Positions 21,583 to 34,644 of a stretch of 64,000 bases of DNA are shown here, in pieces. Under the pieces are notes generated by a model, which was not told the DNA's origin, did no database searches, and worked only from the letters and a program-made list of their open reading frames with translations. Positions within the stretch are counted from its first letter, which is position 1. Each line of letters opens with the position of its first letter. Origin of the DNA: Sipunculus nudus (lineage: Eukaryota; Annelida; Sipuncula; Golfingiida; Sipunculidae); the NCBI GenBank assembly GCA_026874595.1, contig CM049319.1:39937473-40001472 (forward strand), in the 5' to 3' direction. Made by a program: the position numbers and the translations under genes.

Positions 21583-22954
21583 TTAGCTCCATAAGCAGTT
21601 GCTACGCTACGCTGAACTATTGGCTACACTAACCGCTGCAATAAACCATGGTTGCTGGTCAGGTTTGGCCACCAGATGGTGCTGTCTCTGTGGAATTCCC
21701 CCTGCGTTATATTTAAACAAACACATTGGTGGATGTTCTTCGAGGTACCGGTCACTTTACACTGCTATTGAAAGGGCTTGACAGCACAGACTTTTTTCAC
21801 CCCATTGGAATACACACGATGCAATCATCAGCTTTCAACACAGTCTGTATACTGACTTGCCTGAGGTCAGTTATCCCCCACTGTCTGCATATTTCCTGTA
21901 TTGCGTGCCGCACGAGCTTGCCCCGCATAGCTATGTTTGTTTACACCCGTGCTAAGCCAATCAGATTTCCTCTACCAGTTCTGCAGATTTTTTTAAACGC
22001 AGAGCCAATTAGATTTTACTTTATCCAGCGCAAACTGACTGGGTGTTGCCAAACCTGAAGAATCCTGCTATTTCTCACAGCGTGTGAGTGGAAGATCACT
22101 GGGCCGGGAGGTAACGCGCTGTGTTCAGAGCGTAACCCAGGGGCAGCTGATGTCCCAACTGGTGTTTCAGGATTTGGTGTTCTGGTACTGTTGCCAGCAG
22201 TATCGGCCAAAAACTGGACGCTCGGTAGGTAAAACACACACGCCATGGGCTCGGCTGGAAATAAGTTGTGCAATCGACTTTAATTGACTACACGTTAAAA
22301 AAAAGAGGAAAATGCGTAATTAACAATTATGGAAGTAATAGCCTACCTTACATGTCATTTTCCGGTCGGCCTTTTTACTGAGCGTACCGAGCACTAGAGC
22401 TGGAGGACTTTTTGACTGAGCGCTATCCTTGATTCACACCAGGCATTGCTCTGACTTGGTGGGGCTACTGAGCGCTCAGACTTTTTACCAAGGGCTACCC
22501 TGCTCTTAAAACGGGTAGTGTTCTTACATAGAGCGCTACCATCATGCACATAACAACTAGTTTTTTACCATTCAGCATAAAAACATCATTATTTAGAATA
22601 AAGCACATTTCTTAGGTAGTCCAGCAAACTAATTAATTAACGATGTCTATACCCTGGATGAGGTCGGATGATTTCTCACAAAACTCTGTAACAACTTTTG
22701 CCTAAATTTCTTTGAATGACGGTTATATACCGATATATGAATATATATATATGTATATATATATTACGATATGCATACATATAAGGGCTGTTTCACAGTC
22801 AGGGTACCATACTAATTCAAATGGGGAATAATAAGCCATCCTGTAGCATAAGAAATGGAATCATATGGATTTTAGGTAGTAGAGATGGAAGACCTGCAGC
22901 CAAAAATTCTATTGTGGAGAAGTAAAAATATTTTCTGCACAACTGTTTAATGTA
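21583..22954. other. intron 1, unassigned
   Basis: It contains repeated words around GACTTTTTGACTGAGCGCTA (about 22407-22430 and relatives to 22530) and a TA-rich patch at about 22740-22765. No exon was recognised. Confidence 0.5.
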
Positions 22955-24953
22955 CCGTAAAAGTTGTTGTAGAAGTCGCGACTTGTACTAAGAAATCGAA
23001 TTCTAAAAACCAGAATTTTCTGGCAAAGTCGGGGTGCGACTTGTAATACGTACTTATCCCGTCCCAGTCAGCTTTTGCGGTACATGGGGCGGCGTCAGTT
23101 AAGCGGTAATCGGCGATACCTTTAACCAGTGCTTTGTGAAACGTCTTTCCCCAATAATTTACATCTTTAACCATCTCTTATGAAAACCTGCCTTATGTTT
23201 GGTGGACTGACGGAATTTCCATTTTATTAACATGAAATGCAAATTATAAATTTGCCCAGTTCAAGGCCTACCTGTTCTGACAAGTCGCAATTCAAGTAAC
23301 ACTACCTAATCTGCATAACTGTTATATCATGAGTCAATTTGACCCATATGTCAGTCTGGAGCTCTTTGACGTACACTTTCTTTCGTTGAATCTCTATGGG
23401 TATGCGTGTCATTATGTAAACTCGCAGATCCATAGCCGTTTATACATGTAATGTTGCGTCACATTCGAACGGGCACTAAAGACACATCGTGAATTCTATT
23501 GCCTGCCAGGTTGAGCGCTTGGTACCAGCTGACCTTTGAAGCCATGTTGCGGAAGTTGAAGCCCCGGGTCACCGGTGCAATGACCTTTACATCCCCAGGT
23601 CAAATAAGCCTTCCGTGACTGATATCCACAGTTATAAACTCCCATATTAAGAAACATTAGGTCACCGTCACCATCTTGTGGTTTAGAAGCGTATGGGATA
23701 ACAATGTTATAACATTTCACGTGAGCTGCAAATAAAAGGTTTGCTTCTTGTTTTACCCCATCTCGTTCATGACGATCGTATGCCCCGTCAGCAATATGGC
23801 AACACACATGCATTACGGCCAATCGTGCATTGACGTATTCGTGATTTATTCAATGAAGACACATTAATAAAGTACAATGAAATAACAAACACCATACTAT
23901 TATATATTTTATTTACATAAATGGCCAAATAAGTACCTAAATTCCACAAGAACCGACATCGTTTGGTGTCATGATGGATCTGGTTTAACACGGCTGAGGT
24001 TTCCAGACATCCAAGTAATTTGAAAATAATCACTGATAACGATGGAAATTAGACTTTCCAGATATAATCACAGAATAAAAATCATTAGTCTCAGTAAATA
24101 TAATACCAGTTAATTCAGTGGTGTTTATTTTACATTAAACTGACCGGTCAATAAAGCGTTTATGATGGCATTGTCGACTTACATATTTCAGTGATTTCAG
24201 TAATATCGTGCATGTGCCACCGCGCCTTGATGGTCAGTTGCAATAATTAATTCAAGGGTTACTTATTACGTTTTAGAGCCCATTTAAGAAATTAGGTGAA
24301 TAAATTCAAACTAAATCATTCATTCCATCCTTCAGTTGTGTTTAGTCAGTTAAACATATGCCCAATGCGGCGGATTGGGACTCGTCACGCGTTCACAAAC
24401 TAATCATAGTCTAATGAATTCACTCTACTTTTGACGATCTTTAAGGATTTAAACAGTTGCTTGATTGTGATAGTATTTTGCTCAAGACTTTTTTTTTATT
24501 CACATTCATTTAGTCATTTAACTTGATATTTGCGTTCTTATGTTACTTAACCTAGTAAGAAACGGCAATAATGACATCGGTTCACAGCACAAAATGTTAT
24601 CTGACGCATCTGACTCTGGCACTTACAAATCTTACCTGACAACTGAACCCCGACTTTATATGTAATGATTCTGTTATTCCATAATTTTAAACATTGTATT
24701 TAAGCTGTTTCATTTATTTTTATGTTTATAAATCACGTTAGTTCTACGGGGACGTTGGTTGTAGTCTTGCACCGCAGGGAATGATACTTCAGTTCCATAA
24801 GAATCGGACGCCTTAGGACGCCTCTGAAGTCTGGGTGCGACTTATATTATGGACTTATCCATAAACAAAACTTAACGGCTATTACCGAAGGGGATCCTTA
24901 AAGTAAGGGTGCGACTTGTAATAAGAATGCGACTTCTACAACGACTTTTACTG
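22955..24953. mobile_element. 2.0-kb TIR element, Tc1/mariner-pogo type, TA duplication
   Basis: The left end CCGTAAAAGTTGTTGTAGAA and the right end (minus strand) CAGTAAAAGTCGTTGTAGAA are inverted copies flanked by TA (22953-22954 and 24954-24955). Subterminal copies of GGTGCGACTTGTAATA sit inside both ends. CAGT-type ends with a TA duplication fit pogo/Tigger relatives. No convincing transposase remains; the open frame at 23496-23822 (minus) has no recognisable domain. Confidence 0.7.
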
Positions 24954-24955
24954 TA

Positions 24956-25575
24956 CATATTTTTGACAAGGGCATGTTTCATTTAGGAAAATAATGAATT
25001 CAGTCCATCACAATTAATACTGGGGACTGAAAAATGGCCTGGGGAATGGTGTTTATATCATTACAGTAACAATACTGTCTGACAGGGTTGGCATTTTTCC
25101 AGGAAGATAGGTATTTTGTCCCTTCCCAGGGAAGAAAAGGAAGTTTCTGGGAAGAAAAGGAAGTTTGGGAAGAAACTTTGACTTTTTACCCACAGTTTCC
25201 TATGAACTGTTATTAAACATAGAAGCATATACCGTATTTATCTAATTTGGCGACCACTTAAAAATAATTAATAAATAACTTTACAAAATGATCACTACTT
25301 TGCGTATAGGTACGATCACTTGACATAGACGGCAACTCATGTAACTACCAGTTGTTTCAAGTTTACCCACTAGGCAGGGATATCAGCGGCCTGAAAAGGG
25401 ACAAGCAGCTGCACGCAAGTTGGAAGAAGACTATCAAAAATAGCTGCCTATTATCAGATAACTTTTATTTGCATAATACGTAATAAATATAGGAAAGTAA
25501 AGGAGAGAAGGCGAGTTTTGTTTGTTTTGACCTAAAAGTTGTGTTTAATTTTGGTGTGTTTCTTATATTTATCAG
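24956..25575 (+). other. end of intron 1
   Basis: It contains short purine-rich tandem copies of GGGAAGAAAAGGAAGTTT at about 25120-25180, and ends with the acceptor TTATATTTATCAG directly before exon 2. Confidence 0.6.
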
Positions 25576-25838
25576 AACGATGACTACAAACCATACCCAA
25601 CACAGCCAGAAAACTATGCACAGCAGACTGGTATGGGGTCAGCTGTCAACAAGCCCCCGCCAATGCAGCCATCGGCTGAAGAGATGCGGAATTTTGATAT
25701 TGTACGAGCAACGCAGTATGGGGTGTATGAGCGCTGTATTGAGTTAGTGGAAGGTGGTTTTGATGTAAACCAAGTTGATAAAGAAAACGTGTCTCTCTTG
25801 CACTGGGCAGCCATCAACAACCGTGCGGATCTAGTGAA
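25576..25838 (+). CDS. ZDHHC17: ZDHHC17-like palmitoyltransferase, exon 2 (start of ankyrin repeats)
   Basis: ZDHHC17/HIP14 is a multi-pass palmitoyltransferase of Golgi and vesicle membranes whose N-terminal ankyrin repeats recruit substrates. This exon encodes 87 codons plus two bases. It starts [16 protein letters not shown] and then has the strongly conserved block [40 protein letters not shown], the first ankyrin repeat (LLHWAAINN is its helix signature). The acceptor is TATCAG at 25575 and the donor is GTAAGT at 25839. The exon ends inside a lysine codon (phase 2), which exon 3 completes. The exon boundary after the LVK position is the same as I recall for vertebrate ZDHHC17. The paralogue ZDHHC13 is possible but the match is closer to ZDHHC17. 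Confidence 0.93.
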
Positions 25839-26077
25839 GTAAGTCAATATTCACTAAAATAAGCTCATCAATTTGTACTGATGTTTAAATTTGCACAACT
25901 ATATGACATACAGGGCTAATTACCGTTTGAGCTTGGTGTAGGTTGTAATTATTTCTAACCCTTTGTTTGACAGTTTGATACCATCTGAATTTGTATGATT
26001 ATAAAAGAGAAAATCTGCTGATACATAGGATTATTTTGAATCCAATAACTCTTGAAGTACTTACTCTATCTATTATT

Positions 26078-26334
26078 AGCTCAGCTGACTTGAAGTCAAC
26101 TGAGTTATAGGAATGGCCCTTTGTCTGTCTGCTGTCTGGCCGTTGTTAGCAAGGCACAAATCATAACCACTGGCCCTAGAAGCTTCTTAGTGACTATCTA
26201 TGGAGGTCAATGAAAAAAGTCCATGGAAACCTGAACTTAAGTCACTACGACCTATATTCTCCAAGCTTTGGGGCATGAAAGTACCCCCTAGAATAATTAA
26301 AAATCTTAAATAAACCTCCAGTATCTTGATTATT
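26078..26334 (+). repeat. truncated 5' part of the 2.43-kb hairpin-ended element
   Basis: It begins AGCTCAGCTGACTTGAAGTC and continues with GCAAGGCACAAATCATAACC and CACTACGACCTATATTCTCC. This is a diverged copy of the first 250 bp of the element at 44827-47256. It stops where a Helitron-like element begins. Confidence 0.7.
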
Positions 26335-26795
26335 GTATCTGTCGAAACAAAGTTTTGCCGATACTATGTTTTTGACTGGATTCTGCCACCGCCAGCTTTT
26401 TAACATACATAGAAAATGGTGGCACCACCTGCAACCTTTTTTTGCACAGTGTCCATCTGTTCATCTGCCTTGGGATAAAATCACTCATATCTCTGCAGTG
26501 ATTGGACTTATCCATCTGAAAATTTGCATGTGTATTCATCCTGGATAGCTTTCTTGATTTGATGACAGGTGGCACCACCTAAATTCACATTCAGGCTGCA
26601 GACATCCAGGCTTATACCTCAGGACTGGTTTGATGTATCTTCCCGAAATTATGCATGTGTATAGATCTCACATAGCTCTATCATACGCAAAACTGCAACC
26701 GTTTTTGTACAGCAACTGTCTGTTTGTCTGTCATGGAATAAAATCACTGATATCTCGGCAGTGGTTTGACTTATCTGCCTAAAATTTTGCATGTA
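26335..26795 (+). repeat. Helitron-like element fragment, 5' end and tandem units
   Basis: It starts GTATCTGTCGAAACAAAG, an altered copy of the hairpin that opens the element at 32892, and continues with units carrying GGTGGCACCACC and CTTGGGATAAAATCACTCAT. It is cut at 26795 by the Tigger-like element (TA target). Confidence 0.65.
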
Positions 26796-27209
26796 CAGCA
26801 GTACCTGCCGTGAGGGGACACCTTTGGGACAGAGCCAAAGTGTCCCTACATTGCAGGTGTCCCTTCATGGGGGGGGATGGGCCAGTTGGGGGGGGGTAGG
26901 TAATGATTATTGTACAGAGACAAAGGTTCAACAGTTGTAATAAAAATCACAGAGGTTTAGAAAATAAGTTTATTCTGAACAAATAAAACATGAAACATAT
27001 TTACACATTTTCTACAATAATATTTACACAATTACATGTACATGTATACAAATTTCATTTTATTGTACAGAAATCAACAGTCGCACTAAAAATCCCATAG
27101 GTACAGAAAATTAGTATTTCTGAACAACAAATAAAACACATTATATACATGAAACATATTTACACATTTTCTGCACAATAATATTTACACAATTAGTTGT
27201 ACACAATTT

Positions 27210-28162
27210 TCAGCTCCTCACAAAGTATTCTGTCATGCAGCTTTGTCTTGCTGAACAGGCCTGCTTAAGACGGTAGTCAACAAGCAGTGTCTCCAGTTTG
27301 GCAGTGAGTTCCATTATATCAGCATCTCCAGTGCCAAGGGCAAAGTTGCTGATGTTGCGGATATGTGACAGTGCCGCTGTAGAAGAGAAGCTTGGGGCTG
27401 CTGGGGCAGACGACTCCTCATCCTCTGATTCACTGTCTTTGGGCACTGTCCACTGCCTTTTGTGAGGAGAGTCTGGTCAAAGTGGTCAGGGCTGACACTG
27501 GTGGCAGTTCACAAGTCCACCAACATGAACTCCTCCCATGAAATACCACCAAGGAGGTCACAGTTCTAGCCGACCTCACTGCTGGGGAGTTGGTCAGGAT
27601 TGAAATCTGGCTCAGTGGAAGTTGGATGCATGGCTTCTTTTGCTATGCCGCACTTGGCAAAGCAGTTGCTGATAGTGCTGGCAGGGAGGCTGGACCAGCT
27701 CAGGTGAAGCCAATTCACAGCATCTCGCACTGTTATGGTTTTGGCCAAATCTGTGGCAGTCTCAGCATCACCCATGTGAACAAGAATGTGCCTCATCAAT
27801 CTATTCCTGTAATGTGCCTTGACAGCAGCAATGATGCCAGCATCACAGGGCTGCAGTCGTGATGTGGTATTTGGTGGGAGAAACACCAAGTTGATGTTAG
27901 ATAGCTGAATGTCAGGGTGGGCTCCACAGTTGTCCACTAGAAGCAAGATCTTTCTCCCTTGATCTTTCATTGAGTTGTTGAGTCTGACCAACCACTCTTC
28001 AAAAAGCTTGGCAGTCATCCAGGCTTTGGTGTTGGCATGATAGGTTACTGGTAGCAGACTCGTGTCAACGCCTTTTAAGCACCTTGGTTTCTCGGACCTG
28101 CCAATGATTTGAGGACGCAGTTTGTGGCCGGTAGTTGAGCAGGCTAATAGGGCTGTGATCCG
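27210..28162 (-). pseudogene. Tigger-like transposase, DDE C-terminal part
   Basis: On the minus strand the reading RITALLACSTTGHKLRPQII, GRSEKPRCLKGVD, then MTAKLFEEWLVRLN leads to the DDE block ILLLVDNCGAHP (second catalytic D) and VFLPPNTTSRLQPCDAG (third acidic residue). This is followed by a helical region to ISNCFAKCGIAKE. After a stop (about 27566) homology continues through WEEFMLVD and, at 27446-27210, the leucine-rich C-terminus. The segment with the first catalytic D is absent at the junction with the inserted repeat. The protein would have bound the element ends and cut them; this copy cannot. Confidence 0.85.
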
Positions 28163-28316
28163 TAAGTCAGTATTGTTTAATTTAAAAAAGTTATGGGCCC
28201 AAACATAATGGAGTTTGTAAAAAAATCAGGAAGATATTTGGTCACTTAAGACAAAATGTGTTAAAGCTATGGACTTTTTTCCAGTAATATAACTATAATT
28301 AATCAAAATTAAATTG

Positions 28317-29898
28317 CAGGGTTGGCAGGTTTTAGGCAGGAAGGTTTTAACCATAGGTTATAACCTGGTTAAAACTGCCCCGCCTAAAACAGGTTTTAGG
28401 CATGTTTTAGGCATCAAAAGTGCCTAAAACCTATATTTGTTCAAATTTTGACTTTAAAATCTATAAAACTACCAAACTGGCTTGGGTGACGCAGTCACAA
28501 GGCTTTGCTTGGCTTCTGGAAGGTTTCAGGTAAAAGTAATGCATGATTTCTGTTGGCTGGCATCATGCAGTCTTCAAAGAGCCTGTATAGGATTCTTGAG
28601 CATGAAACCATGTTTGTATGGCACTTAGTTTCAATGGCCAAGGTAATGTCATTATCAAGACCCTTTTGGTTTGCTGATGAGTGCCCTGCTACCTGGAATG
28701 ATGCAATAGAGTCTCCAGTATGCCTCTTGTAAGGCAGGGTATCAGAGGCAGAGGCCATGCTTGATTAGACCAGCTAATTACTATTTATCAGGATGATGGG
28801 GTCATTAGACCCAATGGTCATAAGTCCCACTGCTGTGTCTTAGTAGATGTTCATGTGAACTTTCATACATGACTTGGATGATGCAATCAAAGCCCTTGCT
28901 TTGAAAACTGTCCCTGAGTCAGACTTTTTACTGAGTGATGCAGCCAGGGCCCCTGACCATGACATATAGGTTTCTTAGCCCTTTAGGCTGAACACAGCCC
29001 AAAAGTGATTATGCATATTCTGTGGTTTGCAACATATTCACTTCAATATATTTTCACATTTTTCAGTTTTATACTTATTATAGTGTTTCATGAGGATTCA
29101 GTTTTCACAATCTCATCATACAGTTAACAGAGCATATCCATCATTATATCTAGACAATAAGTATGTGCACAAAATCTTAAAATTTGACAAAGGATGACTT
29201 AGCTAAGGGATTAAACAACCAGTGGATATTCTTGTTCATGATCAGATAATGTAAGATATTATCATATTTTTAGTTTATGGCTAGCATAAAAGGTCTGTTA
29301 TAATTTAAAAGATCAATCTTTTTGCTCTTGGCTATTTGAAGCTACAGGCATACATAACATACACAAGTATAAAGGACTATTTATCAGTGTGAATGGAACA
29401 GCTTTAAAAAATTCGGGAAAACTTGTTTTGCATAAATAACAAAATTTGATCCCTTGATTGTGATCAAAATGCTGTATCAAAGTATCTGATTTTAAGCTTA
29501 CTGTATGAGCATTCTTTTATAAATTGGCAGTAATGGAGGTGGGAGACCTCACAACATGATTTAGGGATACAAGCTAAAACTGTCAGAGAAATATGTTCAT
29601 ATGGAACACCTGAAGTAGTGTTGTATTCATTTGTTGCTTTTTTTTTGTATCATGGTTTACTTTATTTAGTTTGAATAAAGTGTTCCTCACTTTAAATTTG
29701 TTGAGCATATTTCTTTAATGCATTAAGCTGTGTAACAATAAAACATAGTTAACTGCAAGTCATAGGTGAGGGTATGTAAGGTTTTAGGCAGTTAAAGGCA
29801 GTTTTAGGCAGGTTATAACCTATTTTAGGCAGTTAAAGGCAGGATTTAGGCTCTGCCCTGCCGAAAACAGGTTTTGGGCAGCCTAAAACCCAACCCTG
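28317..29898. mobile_element. hAT element with perfect 8-bp target duplication
   Basis: The ends are CAGGGTTGGCAGGTTTTAGG and, on the minus strand, CAGGGTTGGGTTTTAGG. TTAAATTG flanks both sides (28309-28316, 29899-29906). Removing the element restores the uninterrupted family sequence seen at 40560-40575. The ends carry many copies of TTTTAGGCA. The only frame (28758-28495, minus) has no recognised domain, so the element is non-autonomous or decayed. Confidence 0.88.
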
Positions 29899-32891
29899 TT
29901 AAATTGTATACCCAAAATTAGATCAAAATCTTTTAAATTTTTTAAAATATTAACAAAAATAAAAAATTGGTACCTTAAATTTTGCCCAGCTTTGACAATG
30001 GCACGTTTTTTTCCTGTAAGTACTGTCTGTTAACACCTAGAAATTTGAAACCAATTGATCAAAAACTGTAGATTTTATTCAAGTTTTCAAGCACCATGTA
30101 ACTTATTGTTTACATCAAGCTAGTGTTATGCAGTTTGCAAGACCACTCATCTGGTTTTCTTCATATTTACCATAAATATTCCTCTATATAGTTCCTATGT
30201 ACATGCCAGAAATTAAGTCAGTATTGTTTAATTTAAAAAAGTTATGGGCCCAAACATAATGGAGTTTGTAAAAAATCAGGAAGATATTTGGTCACTAAAG
30301 ACCAAAAGTGTTAAAGATAGGGACTTTTTTTCAGTAATACAACTTTAATTAATCAAAATTTAATTGTATACTAAAAATTAGATCAAAATCTGTTAAATTT
30401 TTTTAAATATTGGCAAAAATATAAAATTGGTACCTTAAATTTTGCCTAACTTTGGCCATGGCACGTTTTTTTCCTGTAAGTACTGTGGATTTAATTTTCA
30501 CAGCATGTACATATAAGGATTTAATCTGTTAAAATCTGAAATTTGAAAATAAAAGCTGCAAAATTAGGCTAGTTATTGAATTTTTTTAGAGGCTCTTGTT
30601 GTATACCCTTACATTGTCAAGCAGTCCACTTTGATGACTGTAGGTCATTCAGTGCACATCTCTATGCTCCCCAGGCTGTTGGCATAATTTTAGATGTCAC
30701 CAAAATCTCCTACCAAACCGAAAATTAGATCATTAGGACTTCGTTCCTTCGAGATATTAAGGAAAAACCTCCGTTTTCCATAAAAAATGCCATTGTTACA
30801 CTTCAAGGCTGCCTAATATCAAAACCACTGATCTGTTTTTGATCATATTTAGTATTCACATTCTTTCATACATTTTCTATGAACATACCAAAAATTAGGT
30901 CAGTATTGGGTATTATTTTGAAGTTATGGGCCAAAATATAATGCAATTTTTAAAAAAAATCAGGAAATTTATTCACTCACCTAACATGAGAATTGCTGAA
31001 CCTAGTGACTTTATTTCAGGAATAACTTTATTTAATCAAGATTCAGTCGTTTACCCAAAATTAGATATGAATTTTGCAAATTTTTCAAGTTATTTGCATA
31101 AATAAAAAATCAATACCTTAAAATTTATCCAACTTTGGCACTGTTGATTTAATTTTCACAGCATATATACATAAGGATTTAATATTTTAAAATCTGAAAT
31201 TTCAAAGAAATTGATTGGAAAGAATAGCTTTTATTCACGTTTTCCTACACCATGTCAAGTGTTGTTTACATCTCGCCCACCTAGTAGTACAGCCTTCACT
31301 TGCATTATATAACACACCCCAGGCAGCTTGCCTTGGCTAAGCTTGGCCACTACCAGCAGGCTTCCCCTCTGCCCTGCACTCTCCCCCCCCCCCCCCCCCC
31401 CCCCCCATGGTGCATAAACTAGATGAATGTTATTATTTTCTGTATTTGATTCATTCTAATTCTAGGCTATGCTACATTTTAGATTTTGTATTGTACCACC
31501 AGGGTTACAATGATTGAAGTGTACATTAAATTGTGTCCACAAAGTGGTGTATTGCTATGAAAGTGTGGATGTTCATCAGATAAGTAATTCCTTACTTCAG
31601 AAGAGTAAAAACTTCACCAGGTGTGACATTGACTATTAATTCCAGTAATAAATTAAAACTGGGATAGTAATTAGCACAATGATATTGTTTGTCCCTCATT
31701 CAACCAACAGTGTGTATACTTTATTTGAAAAGATGTTTTATTTTATCAAATGTACTGAAAACTCCAGTGTACAAAACTTTTTAATAGTGATTCAAGGAAT
31801 ATTCTTGTAGATGCCATGTTGGTGCATTATTTTCTTTTAAATTCAGTTTAAACATTTATGATTTAAAAATAATAAAATATATATGTATGCATAAAATGAC
31901 CCAGTATGAGCTACACTCTGGATATATGATGATTGCAACTTTTGCAACAATTCTAATATTTAAACTTTTAGTTTCAGTTTTTTACTCTGTATATATAATG
32001 ATTGCAACTTTTGCAACAATTCTAATATTTTAACTTATATTTTCAGTTTTTTTATTTAAAATTTATGAAACCTGTAAATAAAAAAAAATGATCCAGATAA
32101 AAACTTCTTAATGGAAAAAGTGGATAAGCTTAAAAAAATAGGCTTATATATAAACTTAAATGCATTATTCCCTTGAAAGTGAAATAAAGGTATTAGTCCA
32201 TTCTGTCCACTTGCCTGTACATCTGTAAATTTCCATATGCATTACAGTATCTCAAAACTTTTACTGTTTTTCTTCATGACAGTCTTGTCAGAGTATTAGA
32301 TTGCAATCATATATTTAGAACTTTACTATAACCAAGTAGGAGGGCCCCTTTCCTCTTAGCTTTTCATATTCTTATATAAATGAAAAACATTACAATAGAA
32401 TATTTCTACATCCACCTTTGTGCTGCCCTCACTTTTCCCTTCTCCGAACCCCATCCCAAAGTCAGCCTCAGTAAGCAAGAACAAGATGAATCAGATATAT
32501 TCATACTTTAATATTTTGTATAACTATTCATAAATAGGTACCTATGTATATGCCAGAAATTATGTCAGTATTGTGTAATATGTAGACATAGTGGGCATCA
32601 CAATAATGTACCTTGTCAAGACTAAAGAGATATTGTGTCATACAGTCACAAATTCATAAATCACTTCATCAGCATAGTTAATCATAACATCATATCTGTC
32701 AAATTGAAAGCTTGCAGACTACCATACACTTTAGATCCTTCAACAAATAGCCTTATCATCATTCTACTACTGCTTATTACTGCTGTCATTGCATTCATAT
32801 TTGCTCAAATATATCACAATTTTCAACCCCTCATAAATAAATAAAAATAAACCACTTTATTTTACTCTATTAATCCATCAGTCAGGTAATT

Positions 32892-32936
32892 GTATCCGCC
32901 AAAACAGAGTTTTGCGGATACTATGTTTTCAGCTGG

Positions 32937-32970
<34 letters not shown>

Positions 32971-34484
32971 GTAGGTGTCCGGAGAACTCCTCCGTAACCG
33001 CTGGGCGGAATTTTCCGAAACCCGGGATTATGTTCGGGTCACATGTGAACTGCTGCGCCCCGATTTTGTTTTGACCTCTGACCTTTCCTTTGCGCTCTGC
33101 GTCCGTTTGTGCGTCTGTTTCCACACATAAACCCACATATCTCGGGAACCGTTTGACCGATCAGGAAAATTTTTTTGCACAAATGTAGCCCTCGGAGAGC
33201 TTTATTACATACACCAAAAATGGTGGCGCCACCTGCAACCATGTTTGCACAGTGTCCATCTGTTCGTCTGCCTTGGGTTAAAATCACTCATATCTCTGCA
33301 GTGACTTGACTAATTCACCTGAAATTGGGCATGCGTAAACATCCTGGATAGCTTTTCTGATTTTATGACAGGTGGCGCCACCTACATTCACGTTTACGCT
33401 GCAGACATCCAAGCTCATATCTGGGGAACCGTTTGACCGATCAGGAAAATTCTTTTGCACAAATGTAGCCCTTGGACAGCTTTATAACATACACCAAAAA
33501 TGGTGGCGCCACCTGCAACCATGTTTGCACAGTGTCCATCTGTTCGTCTGCCTTGGGTTAAAATCACTCATATCTCTGCAGTGACTTGACTAATTCACCT
33601 GAAATTGGGCATGCGTATACATCCTGGATAGCTTTTCTGATTTTATGACAGGTGGCGCCACCTACATTCACGTTTACGCTGCAGACATCAAAAGTCATAT
33701 CTCAGGAACCGTTTGACCGATCAGGAAAATTCTTTTGCACAAATGTAGCCCTTGGAGAGCTTTATAACATACACCAAAAATGGTGGCGCTACCTGCAACC
33801 ATGTTTGCACAGTGTCCATCTGTTTGTCTGCCTTGGGTTAAAATCACTCATATCTCTGCAGTGACTTGACTAATTCACCTGAAATTTAGCATGCGTATAC
33901 ATCCTGGATAGCTTTTCTGATTTTATGACAGGTGGCGCCACCTACATTCACGTTTACGCTGCAGACATCCAAGCTCATATCTCAGGAACTGTTGACCGAT
34001 CAGGAAAATTTTTTTGCACAAATGTAGCCCTTGGAGAGCTTTATAACATACACCGAAAATGGTGGCACCACCTGCAACCATGTTTGCACAGTGTCCATCT
34101 GTTCGTCTGCCTTGGGTTAAATCACTCATATTTCTGCAGTGGTTTGACTAATTCACCTGAAATTTGGCATGCTTATACATCCTGGATAGCTTTTCTGATT
34201 TTATGACAGGTGGCGCCACCTACAATCAAGTTTACGCTGCGACATCCAAGCTCATATCTAGGGAACCGTTTGACCGATTGGGCCAAAATTTTGCATGTGT
34301 ATAAATCTCACATAGCTCTTTATCATACGCAAAACTGGTGGCGCCACCTGCAGCCATGTTTGCACAGCTCCCATCTGTTTGTCTGCCATGGGATAAAATA
34401 TCCATGCTAATATGCAACACTTCACCCGTTCCACTCTGATTTAGGCGGATACAAGTAGTCGCTTGTCGACTACCCGTATTCTAG
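32892..34484 (+). mobile_element. Helitron-like (Helentron/HINE type) element with 280-bp tandem core
   Basis: It opens with a hairpin, GTATCCGCCAAAAC facing GTTTTGCGGATAC. Near the 3' end are the inverted copy GGCGGATAC (34444-34452), a hairpin GTAGTC...GACTAC (34455-34473) and then the terminal TATTCTAG followed by T. A subterminal hairpin followed by CTAG and T is the classic Helitron 3' end. Short end repeats plus a tandem core match the non-autonomous HINE/pearl-like elements known from molluscs and insects. A (CGC)n tract lies at 32938-32970. Confidence 0.78.
33134..34410 (+). repeat. 280-bp tandem array inside the Helitron-like element
   Basis: AGTGTCCATCTGTTCGTCTG or a close form occurs at 33251, 33531, 33811 and 34090, giving spacings of 280, 280 and 279, with a diverged last copy about 276 later. 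Each unit holds two copies of the palindrome GGTGGCGCCACC and the phrase GGAACCGTTTGACCGATC. Confidence 0.92.
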
Positions 34485-34644
34485 TTTCATTTATCATTTA
34501 CTCACATATTACATTACATTCCTTTATAATAGCCCAACATGTCCATGATATTCATAAGCTTTCTCGACTCAATATAGTATCACAGTGGAGAAACATTTAT
34601 AGTCCAATCCAATCAGCTGAGCGCTGTGACCCATGGGTCCCTTG

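Larger units (their letters stand above)
28163..34644 (+). repeat. AGCTCAG-family hairpin-ended element (5'-truncated) nested in the Tigger-like element
   Basis: It begins inside the family sequence (TAAGTCAGTATTGTTTAATT) and ends at the family's 3' border CAGCTGAGCGCTGTGACCCA to CTTG at 34644. Internal tandem units of several hundred bases recur at 28163-30130, 30130-30640 and 30650-31270, each with TTATGGGCCCAAACATAATG and TTGGTACCTTAAATTTTGCC. Two other elements are nested in it. A run of 24 C lies at 31383-31406. The missing 5' end (about 350 bp relative to 40068) together with missing transposase codons suggests one deletion across the left junction. Confidence 0.75.

Noticed and set aside
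23496-23822. 108-codon open frame on - strand
   Set aside because: No DDE or helix-turn-helix motif, though it lies in a transposon-like element.
28495-28758. 87-codon open frame in the hAT element
   Set aside because: No hAT transposase motif and too short; at most a decayed remnant.
32938-32970. (CGC)n as a coding or disease-type triplet expansion
   Set aside because: It lies at the start of a Helitron-like element in an intron, not in an exon.
33134-34410. CRISPR-like regular repeats
   Set aside because: Whole 280-bp units are repeated with no unique spacers, in an animal intron; these are tandem units of a mobile element.
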